From Clostridia bacterium (lineage in GTDB: Bacteria; Bacillota_A; Clostridia; Oscillospirales; CAG-272): 38,555 nucleotides of DNA. The DNA is taken from positions 1 to 38,555 of the forward strand of contig JAFTLD010000052.1 of NCBI GenBank assembly GCA_017452945.1, read 5' to 3'. The position numbers and the translations under genes were made by a program. Each line of letters begins with the position of its first letter. The first letter of the stretch is position 1. The notes below the pieces were generated by a model. That model was not told the DNA's origin. It worked only from the letters and a program-made list of their open reading frames with translations, and did no database searches. This document shows, piece by piece, positions 1 through 6,368 of this stretch.

Positions 1-158
1 AGTTGAGTTTTGTACTCTTCAAAGAATTTTTCGAGATTCGTATTTTCGCACTTACATTTGCTTTGTACTTCTCTCTGTTATTCAATTGTCAAGGACCAAT
101 TTCCCGTCGCTCTTCGCGACAGCCTGATTATTATATCACAACGTTTTTCGTTTGTCAA
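1..158 (-). promoter_or_regulatory. Strong promoter and leader, probably of an rRNA operon continuing off the left edge
   Basis: On the minus strand a perfect -35 TTGACA (153-158) and -10 TATAAT (130-135) are separated by exactly 17 bp, with an A/T-rich, UP-like stretch upstream (159-200). The leader runs left to position 1 with no open frame and contains TTCTTTGAAG near position 20, loosely like boxA antitermination sequences. Such perfect promoters with an untranslated leader are typical of rRNA or tRNA operons in Clostridia. No 16S sequence is inside the window, so the rRNA assignment is inference; the promoter itself is directly visible. Confidence 0.6.
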
Positions 159-347
159 TAGGTTTTTCAAAACTTTTTTCGAAAATTTTTGACTTTTTTC
201 TATCAACTTCCTCGCTTTTCGTTGCGCCCCGCCGCTCTCGCGACCTTGAATATTCTACCACTTTCATCTCATTTTGTCAAGTGTGGGTTTTGACAAAGTA
301 TATAGGTTTTATCTTTTGTTTTTGTGCAGGTTGCATAACACCCAGGT

Positions 348-377
348 ACAAAAGAGCCCTCGGCAGCGCCGAGGGCT
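348..377 (-). terminator. Rho-independent terminator downstream of mutS2
   Basis: A 10-bp stem (355-364 with 368-377, loop AGC) is followed on the minus strand by CTTTTGT. It lies about 230 nt past the mutS2 stop, after a repeat cluster, and would end the scfA-scfB-mutS2 transcript. The 159-347 stretch shows nothing else I recognise apart from A/T-rich sequence upstream of the leftward promoter. Confidence 0.6.
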
Positions 378-419
378 TTACTTATGGATTGTTGGGGGAT
401 TGCACCTAGGAAACCGATC

Positions 420-606
420 CCCTTCTTTTTGAGCAAGGAGCCGCAAAAAGAAGCAAAAACGGCGAGATAATTTCGCGCCTGCGGGCGCGACCAAGGGCGC
501 TGCCCTTGGAGCCTGCAAGCCTTTGAAAAGGCTTGAGCGAAACTTTCATCCTGAGATTCTATGACAAGTTTACTTGAGCGAAACTTTCATCCATTTCTAT
601 TTAATC
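420..606. repeat. Cluster of short hairpins and a 20-bp direct repeat
   Basis: Between mutS2 and its terminator there is no gene. The stretch holds an inverted repeat CTTCTTTTTG / CAAAAAGAAG (about 423-452), a GC hairpin CCAAGGGC / GCCCTTGG (491-508), an AAGCCTTT / AAAGGCTT-type hairpin (518-534), and a 20-bp sequence beginning CTTGAGCGAAAC present twice (532-551 and 573-592), 41 bp apart. The compound composition looks like a dispersed intergenic repeat of the host genome; only one copy is in the window. Confidence 0.6.
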
Positions 607-3006
607 CTATTTGAGTTCGACGACCGTGACGCCGCTATCTCCTTCACCGTACTGTCCGCGGCGGAAGGATGCGACTCTCTTATCGGTGCGCAAGAAATTC
701 TGCATTGCCTGACGCAAGGCACCCGTTCCCTTTCCGTGGATCAATCTGACGGTACGGAATCCGTACAAAATCGCGCTGTCCAGATATTTATCAACGGCAA
801 ACCAAGCTTCCTCACCGTTCATGCCGCGCAGATCGATCTCGTCCTTGAAATCGTGATTTTTCTGCACGCTGTAGGTTGACACCTTATTTTTCTTGCCGTC
901 CTTGATCAGCGCCGCCTCGTCCTCGACCAATTTCAGATCCTTGATATTAACGCGCGTAGTCAATATCCCCGCTTTAACCTGAGCATTACCGCTCTTGTCG
1001 GGTGCTTCGACCAACACGCCCTTTGTACCCAGCGAACGGATGATGACCTCGTCACCCTTGCGCAAGGCTCTTGGCAGCACGTAATTCTTCTCATCCTCGT
1101 CCGGCTTTTGCACAGGATCGAATTTATCTCCGTTTTGTTTCAGATGGTCACGCACGGCACGCTTTGCCGCATCCATCTCCTCGCCCATTTTGGCGCTGTC
1201 CTTGGATTTTCTGATCTTCTCCATTTGCTCCAGGATGAAATCATACGAAGCCTTGGCACTTTGCACCATGGAATTCGCCTTGACTCTGGCAGCCTCCAGC
1301 TCCTTTTCGGCCTTTTTGACCTGCTCGGCAATCTTTTGCTCGGACTGGCGCTTAAACTGCTCGTATTCGGCACGCAGCTTGGCAGCCTCCTCGCGATGCC
1401 GCTCCATTTCCATACGGCTTTGCTCCAGCTGACCGATCACATCCTCAAAATGGCGGTTATCCGCGCTGATCAGCTCCTGTGCTCTGCCGATGATCTCGGT
1501 AGAAAGCCCCAGCTTTTCGGAAATGGCGAATGCATTGGATTTACCCGGTGTGCCGATGATCAGCTTATAGGTGGGGCGCAGGGTTTCCACGTCAAATTCG
1601 CAGGATGCATTTCGCACGCCCGGTGTATTGAGTGCAAAAGCCTTGAGCTCTGCATAGTGCGTGGTTGCAGCACACAATGCCCCTGCTGCACGCACCGATT
1701 CAATGACCGACACGGCAAGCGCTGCACCCTCGACGGGGTCGGTGCCTACGCCAAGCTCGTCAAACAGCACGAGCGTATCCTTACCTACCCGCTTCATGAT
1801 CTCGACAATATTGACCATGTGCGAGGAAAAGGTAGAGAGCGATTGTTCAATGCTCTGCTCATCGCCAAGGTCTACCAGTACAGATTTGAGTACCGGAACG
1901 ACAGATTCCTGATCTGCGGGAATATGCAATCCGGATTGCGCCATGAGTGCAAACAGGCCAAGCGTTTTAAGCGTGACTGTTTTACCGCCCGTGTTGGGAC
2001 CCGTGATGATCACGGTATCGTATCCGCATTCTCCGCCCAACGCCACGTTGATGGGTACGACGCGGTCGCGATCGATCAGCGGGTGGCGCGCACGGACAAG
2101 GCGATAGGTTCCGTCCTCGGAGAGTGCGGGGGCTGCACCGTTCATGGCTTCCGACAGCTCGGCACACGCAAAACAGAACGAAAGAGTTACAATATTATAG
2201 TAATTGAGCGTCAAAATTCCCGTAGCGTTGCTGACCGCCTCGGAAAGCTCTGCCAAGATACGCTCGATCTCATGCTGTTCCTTGGATTGCAGCACGCGCA
2301 GCTCGTTGTTGGCTTCAACAACTGCCATGGGCTCAATAAACAGTGTCGCGCCCGAGGACGAGGTATCATGCACAAGGCCCTTGACTTCATTTTTATACTC
2401 GGTCTTGACAGGAATGACGTAACGTCCGTTACGGCTGGTAACGATATTCTCCTGCAGGTATCTTGCATGCGTACCGCCCTGCACGTACTTTTGCAGCGTA
2501 TCCTTGATGCGGCTGTTGGTCGCACGGATCTTACGGCGGATGTCCGCAAGCGCAGGCGACGCTTCATCCGCGATCAGATCCTCTGCCACGATGGCACGCG
2601 TGATGCGCTCCTCAAGGTGACGGTCGGGAGTCAAACGGTCGAAAATCTCATCCAAAACGGTATCAAAGATATGGTTTCCGTGACAATAATCAACCAGCAA
2701 ACGCGAGGTGCGCAGCACGTTGGCCACGTCCAAAAGCTCGCGCGGAGAAAGCACAGCGCCCTTGTCGGCACGCTCACAAAGCTCACTGACGTCGCGCACG
2801 TACCCAAAGGTGGGCGTACCCTTGACGTCCAGCAGCCTTTTTGCATCCGTAGTTCTTCTTTGTCTGCGCAAGATCTCCTCGGGATCATCCGAGGGCATCA
2901 GCCTCGCTGCCATATCACGTGCTCCGTCCGTATGGGCGTGCTCTGCCAGCATGGCGCAGACCTTATCAAATTCTAAGGTTTGTAGGGTTTTATTCGAAAA
3001 TGCCAT
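607..3006 (-). CDS. mutS2: Endonuclease MutS2 / ribosome-rescue ATPase
   Basis: A complete 799-aa MutS2, the usual family length. The N-terminal half is the MutS core and clamp. The ABC-type ATPase has Walker A GPNTGGKT (336-343) and Walker B TLVLFDELGVGTDP (411-424). A long charged coiled coil follows (about 510-620), then a small KOW-like beta segment (KGDEVIIRSLGTKG). A C-terminal Smr domain carries DLRG and HGKGTG. MutS2 does not do mismatch repair; in Firmicutes it recognises stalled or collided ribosomes and can suppress recombination. The start has AGAAGGA about 8 nt upstream and lies 44 nt after the scfB stop, so it is probably co-transcribed. The stop is TAG, useful evidence that amber is not reassigned here. 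Confidence 0.96.
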   Translation of the reverse strand: MAFSNKTLQTLEFDKVCAMLAEHAHTDGARDMAARLMPSDDPEEILRRQRRTTDAKRLLDVKGTPTFGYVRDVSELCERADKGAVLSPRELLDVANVLRTSRLLVDYCHGNHIFDTVLDEIFDRLTPDRHLEERITRAIVAEDLIADEASPALADIRRKIRATNSRIKDTLQKYVQGGTHARYLQENIVTSRNGRYVIPVKTEYKNEVKGLVHDTSSSGATLFIEPMAVVEANNELRVLQSKEQHEIERILAELSEAVSNATGILTLNYYNIVTLSFCFACAELSEAMNGAAPALSEDGTYRLVRARHPLIDRDRVVPINVALGGECGYDTVIITGPNTGGKTVTLKTLGLFALMAQSGLHIPADQESVVPVLKSVLVDLGDEQSIEQSLSTFSSHMVNIVEIMKRVGKDTLVLFDELGVGTDPVEGAALAVSVIESVRAAGALCAATTHYAELKAFALNTPGVRNASCEFDVETLRPTYKLIIGTPGKSNAFAISEKLGLSTEIIGRAQELISADNRHFEDVIGQLEQSRMEMERHREEAAKLRAEYEQFKRQSEQKIAEQVKKAEKELEAARVKANSMVQSAKASYDFILEQMEKIRKSKDSAKMGEEMDAAKRAVRDHLKQNGDKFDPVQKPDEDEKNYVLPRALRKGDEVIIRSLGTKGVLVEAPDKSGNAQVKAGILTTRVNIKDLKLVEDEAALIKDGKKNKVSTYSVQKNHDFKDEIDLRGMNGEEAWFAVDKYLDSAILYGFRTVRLIHGKGTGALRQAMQNFLRTDKRVASFRRGQYGEGDSGVTVVELK

Positions 3007-3050
3007 AATTCATTCCTTCTCGGCGATTGAAATCGGCATTTGCGAGTCTT

Positions 3051-4475
3051 TTATTCCTCGCACGAACCGCAATCGGAGCAATCGCCCTCCGGTGCGGCAA
3101 TGCCATCCTGATATTCGGCAACCTTGACCATGATCGCGCATTCCATACGCTTACGGAACAGCTCACAGCCATACTCATAAACGCCCGTGATGGAACCGGT
3201 TGCATGATATGCATTTGCGGCGCAGCCGCCCGAGCAATACATTCTTGCCCAACAATCCGCGCAATCGGGTCTTGCATATGCATTGCACAGCTTGAACTCA
3301 TCACGCAGATCGGTGTTGGTCACGCCCGTCCAAAGGTCGCCCAGCTTATACTCCTCTTCTCCCACGAACTGGTGGCATGGATACAGATCTCCCCAAGGAG
3401 TCACAGCCATGTATTCGGTACCCGAGCCGCAGCCGCTGATGCGCTTATAGACGCAGGGGCCGTGCTCTAAGTTGAGCATATAATGATAGAAGGTAAAGGG
3501 TCTGCCCTCGCGGCGGCGGTCGATCTGCGCCTTGGCAAGAATCTCGTACTGCTCAAACAGCACGGGCAGATCCTCTTTGGTCAGAGCGTAAGGATCCTCG
3601 GGCGCACAAACCACGGGCTCCATGGAAAGCTGATCAAAGCCAAGATCCAGCATATGGAAGATGTCGTTGGTAAAGTCGGGGTTGTTGTGGGTATACGTAC
3701 CGCGCAGGTAGTAGCCCTTGCCCTCGCGCTTTTCGACAAAGTGCTGGAACTTGGGCACGATGGTTGCATAGCTGCCCTTACCGTTGACCGTTTTGCGCAG
3801 TCTGTCGTGTACCTCTTCTCTGCCGTCCAGCGAAAGCACGACGTTGTGGCACTCGCGGTTGGCCCATTCGATGACCTCGTCATCAACAAGCACGCCATTG
3901 GTGGTCAACGTAAAGCGAAAGTTCTTGTTATACTCCTTTTCGATGCTGCGGGCGTATGCGACGATATCCTTGACCACGTCAAAGTTCATCAGCGGCTCAC
4001 CGCCAAAGAAGTCCACCTCTAAGTTGCGGCGCGTGCCGGAGTGCTTGATCAGAAAATCAATCGCAGCCTTACCGACCTCCAAGGACATCACGGCTCTCTC
4101 ACCGTGATATTTTCCCTGTGCGGCAAAGCAATATTCACAGTTAAGGTTACATGTGTGCGCCACGTGCAGGCAGAGCGCCTTGACCACCGTGTTTCTGTTC
4201 TTGAAATCAAACGCTTTATCGCGGTACACATCGGGGGCGAACAGCTTTCCCTGTTCTTTGAGGGCCGTGATATCGTCATAGCACTCGGCAAGCTCGGCTG
4301 CCGTAACGTCCTCGCGGTCACCGTACTTTGCAAGCATGGCGTCCAAGACGGTCTGCTTATCGTTTTGCTCGTACATGGCGATCATGTCGTAAGCGACCTC
4401 GTCCACGCAATGCACCGATCCGCTGTATATATCCAATACAATATTATATCCGTTGAGTTTGTACTGATGTATCAT
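3051..4475 (-). CDS. scfB: SCIFF peptide radical SAM maturase
   Basis: A 474-aa radical SAM/SPASM enzyme that forms thioether crosslinks in the SCIFF peptide (ranthipeptide type). The radical SAM CxxxCxxC motif is CNLNCEYC (C109, C113, C116). An N-terminal RRE-like peptide-binding region is expected (about 1-90). The C-terminal SPASM/twitch region holds many cysteines, including CGSG, YPCH, CADC, CSGGC and a final CSDCGSC that would ligate auxiliary Fe-S clusters. The precursor peptide gene is 68 nt upstream, which makes the family assignment firm. Acts in the cytosol. A GC-rich hairpin sits between peptide and enzyme genes. The function of mature SCIFF is not settled; a role in signalling has been proposed. 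Confidence 0.95.
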   Translation of the reverse strand: MIHQYKLNGYNIVLDIYSGSVHCVDEVAYDMIAMYEQNDKQTVLDAMLAKYGDREDVTAAELAECYDDITALKEQGKLFAPDVYRDKAFDFKNRNTVVKALCLHVAHTCNLNCEYCFAAQGKYHGERAVMSLEVGKAAIDFLIKHSGTRRNLEVDFFGGEPLMNFDVVKDIVAYARSIEKEYNKNFRFTLTTNGVLVDDEVIEWANRECHNVVLSLDGREEVHDRLRKTVNGKGSYATIVPKFQHFVEKREGKGYYLRGTYTHNNPDFTNDIFHMLDLGFDQLSMEPVVCAPEDPYALTKEDLPVLFEQYEILAKAQIDRRREGRPFTFYHYMLNLEHGPCVYKRISGCGSGTEYMAVTPWGDLYPCHQFVGEEEYKLGDLWTGVTNTDLRDEFKLCNAYARPDCADCWARMYCSGGCAANAYHATGSITGVYEYGCELFRKRMECAIMVKVAEYQDGIAAPEGDCSDCGSCEE

Positions 4476-4495
4476 TTTAAGCTCCTTCCAATAGT

Positions 4496-4528
4496 AACGG
4501 GGCTACGGCAATCTGCCACAGCCCCGTT
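4496..4528 (-). terminator. Hairpin between scfA and scfB (attenuator or stabiliser)
   Basis: A 9-bp perfect stem (AACGGGGCT with AGCCCCGTT) contains an inner GGCA/TGCC stem. On the minus strand the downstream sequence is ACTATTGGAAGG, with no U-run, so it is a poor terminator. It more likely stabilises the scfA message or partially attenuates scfB, giving more peptide than enzyme. Confidence 0.6.
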
Positions 4529-4543
4529 CATGGACTATGTATC

Positions 4544-4690
4544 TTAGTCCTTGTTAGACTCGCATTCCTGGTTAGCAACGCCGCAAGAGGTCTTGCAAGC
4601 GGACTGGCAGGAGGTCTGGCACTCGCCACAACCACCGTTGTTTACGCTCTTTGCGAGGTCACGGGTCTGGATGGTCTGAATTCTCTTCAT
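4544..4690 (-). CDS. scfA: SCIFF (six cysteines in forty-five) ranthipeptide precursor
   Basis: A 48-aa peptide starting MKRIQTIQTRDLAK and ending in NKD. Cysteines are at positions 21, 24, 28, 32, 36 and 43, the hallmark six-Cys core, with the alternating small and polar residues (Ser, Thr, Ala, Gln) that receive thioether bridges. The N-terminal leader (about 1-18) matches the strongly conserved SCIFF leader. A consensus promoter lies upstream and AAGGAG sits at a good distance from the ATG. scfB follows directly. SCIFF is almost universal in Clostridia, so this gene is the main taxonomic clue of the window. The ATG and the TAA stop were read directly on the minus strand. Confidence 0.96.
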   Translation of the reverse strand: MKRIQTIQTRDLAKSVNNGGCGECQTSCQSACKTSCGVANQECESNKD

Positions 4691-4727
4691 GATAATATCT
4701 CCTTACATGAAATAGTTTAACAGATGT

Positions 4728-4756
4728 ATTATAGCACTCCGAGCGCTTTTTGTCAA
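4728..4756 (-). promoter_or_regulatory. Sigma-A promoter of scfA-scfB-mutS2
   Basis: Perfect -35 TTGACA (4751-4756) and perfect -10 TATAAT (4728-4733) with a 17-bp spacer on the minus strand. This predicts high constitutive expression of the SCIFF peptide. Confidence 0.88.
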
Positions 4757-4822
4757 TAGGTTTTCTTGAATTCAAAGGATGGATTTGGTGAATAGCTCAT
4801 AAAACACAGCATTCCTGTTTGC

Positions 4823-4851
4823 TTGACAAGATCCACAAACTATGCTACAAT
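4823..4851 (+). promoter_or_regulatory. Sigma-A promoter of the LRR lipoprotein gene
   Basis: -35 TTGACA (4823-4828), 17-bp spacer, -10 TACAAT (4846-4851). The gene starts about 69 nt downstream, preceded by GGGAGAAAG. Confidence 0.8.
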
Positions 4852-4919
4852 AGGTACTGTAACAAATAGCAATCAATATTGGTAAACATTAACGCCATTT
4901 TTGTATTGGGAGAAAGAAA

Positions 4920-5948
4920 ATGAAAAAAAACCTATGCTTGTTAATCGGTTTCCTTTTGATTTTGGGAACGCTCGTCGCTTGTGCGAATTGTGATCACGTT
5001 TGGGTCACTGAAACCACCCCGGCAACCTGCACCGCCGCAGGCTTTGATACCGTTACCTGTCAGCTTTGCGGCATGAGCGAAATCACAAATGAAACCGCAC
5101 AGATTGCGCATACCTACAGCACCGTCTATTCCTTTGACGACAGCAACCATTGGTTTGGCTGCGCAGGTTGTAATCAAACCAAGGACAGTGAGCCTCACAC
5201 CTTCGACGACACAGATATCTGCACCGTCTGCAGCATTCCTATGCCCCCCACGCCCGGAATCCTCTATCAAATTTCTGCCGATGGTACTTATGCCGAGGTT
5301 GTCGGATACAAGGGCAATGCAACAAAGCTAAAAATCGCAGAGAAACACGAAGGACTTCCCGTAACACATATACTGCCCGAAGCATTTTTCAACAATGATA
5401 AAATCACAAGGGTCATCATTCCCGACAGCGTAACGATCATTGATAATGCAGCATTCTGCGAGTGTTCCTTCCTTTCCTCAGTGAATTTTGGCAACAATGT
5501 CACTACGATCGGTAATGATGCGTTTTCCGGATGCGCGAGCCTTACCTCAGGCGTGTTCCCCGACAGCGTGACAAGCATTGGGTATAACGCATTCGGTGAC
5601 TGCAAATCCTTGACCAAAATCGTAATCGGCAACGGTATGACCAGTATTGGCGATTCTGCATTTGTGTGGTGTACCAATCTTACTACGCTCATTATCGGCG
5701 ACAATGTCGAAACGATTTGTTCCCTGGCATTTGCAAATTGTATGGACCTTACCACGATTGTGATTCCCACCAGTGTGACAACGATTGAACGATCCGCATT
5801 CTATGATTGCTCCGACGTGACAGACATATATTATGAAGGTAGCGAGGAAGAGTGGAACAATATTCACATTGACGCCAATAACTTCGAGTGGATCAAGCCT
5901 ACCATTCACTACAACTACTCGGAACAGCCACAAACCAGTTCTCCGTAA
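4920..5948 (+). CDS. BspA-like leucine-rich-repeat lipoprotein
   Basis: A 342-aa surface lipoprotein. A signal peptide ends in the lipobox LVAC (Cys21). Residues about 22-115 carry paired cysteines (CDHVW, CQLCG, CAGCN, CTVC) with intervening His, a small metal-binding-looking repeat common in secreted Firmicutes proteins. Residues about 140-320 are tandem LRR_5/BspA repeats of the type IPDSVTIIDNAAFCECSFLSSV, each about 23 residues. The last repeat (YYEGSEEEWNNIHI) is the typical C-terminal cap. BspA-like proteins bind host or surface ligands; the ligand here is unknown. It stands alone with its own promoter and terminator. Confidence 0.88.
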   Translation: MKKNLCLLIGFLLILGTLVACANCDHVWVTETTPATCTAAGFDTVTCQLCGMSEITNETAQIAHTYSTVYSFDDSNHWFGCAGCNQTKDSEPHTFDDTDICTVCSIPMPPTPGILYQISADGTYAEVVGYKGNATKLKIAEKHEGLPVTHILPEAFFNNDKITRVIIPDSVTIIDNAAFCECSFLSSVNFGNNVTTIGNDAFSGCASLTSGVFPDSVTSIGYNAFGDCKSLTKIVIGNGMTSIGDSAFVWCTNLTTLIIGDNVETICSLAFANCMDLTTIVIPTSVTTIERSAFYDCSDVTDIYYEGSEEEWNNIHIDANNFEWIKPTIHYNYSEQPQTSSP

Positions 5949-5982
5949 CTGCAGCAAGACACATCCTCATCATGATCGAAAA

Positions 5983-6022
5983 TCCCGTGACCATGCTCGG
6001 CCACGGGATTGCTTTTATTTAT
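5983..6022. terminator. Bidirectional terminator between convergent genes
   Basis: Stem AATCCCGTG (5983-5991) with CACGGGATT (6004-6012). On the plus strand GCTTTTATTT follows; on the minus strand a shorter TTTTCG follows. It ends the LRR lipoprotein gene and lies right after the stop of the sigma-like gene. Confidence 0.8.
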
Positions 6023-6348
6023 TGATCCGTAATATACTCGGCAACCACCTTTTTGAGCACAAGGCTCAGGCGGTGGGTAAAGGGTTCGCTTTCCTGCGAA
6101 AAATCGAATTGTTCGACCTCCCGTTCAAGGGTTGCAACCATGCGGCAGACAAGCTCCATAGACGGCTCGCCCGTGCTGACCCTTTTTGCCATGGCAGCAA
6201 CCACGGGTAGATAGCTTTCCACCAAGGACTCCTTGGCATCCTTGTTCCCTGCCCGCATTTGCACATAGGCCGCTTTTTCTTGTTGTCTTGTCAGTTTTTT
6301 GAGCGCGTTTGCCTGCACTAAAAATTGCTCACTTGATATAAACAGCAT
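6019..6348 (-). CDS. Short sigma-70 region 1.2-2-like protein lacking region 4
   Basis: A 109-aa protein. Residues about 18-53 read LTRQQEK...MRAGNKDAKESLVESYLPVVAAMAKRV, closely matching sigma-70 region 1.2/2.1 (the L-T-x-x-x-E motif, then AGDxxAxxxLIESYLPLVxxIAKRY). Residues about 58-106 follow the pattern of 2.2/2.3, with EQFDF where sigma has EKFDY, but are degenerate, and the protein ends before any -35-binding region 4. SD AAGGAAG precedes the ATG, 20 nt after the CotH-like gene, so the two are probably co-transcribed. It could be a sigma relic, a core-binding regulator or a half-sigma. No frameshifted remainder is visible downstream: a terminator follows at once. Confidence 0.6.
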   Translation of the reverse strand: MLFISSEQFLVQANALKKLTRQQEKAAYVQMRAGNKDAKESLVESYLPVVAAMAKRVSTGEPSMELVCRMVATLEREVEQFDFSQESEPFTHRLSLVLKKVVAEYITDQ

Positions 6349-6368
6349 ATTTCTTCCTTATAATAACG

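Noticed and set aside
420..606. Small coding gene after mutS2
   Set aside because: Open frames there lack ribosome sites, and the stretch is made of hairpins and direct repeats.
1108..2976. Long plus-strand open frame antisense to mutS2
   Set aside because: It lies fully within a well-supported MutS2 and has no ribosome site or recognisable domain; it arises from codon bias on the real strand.
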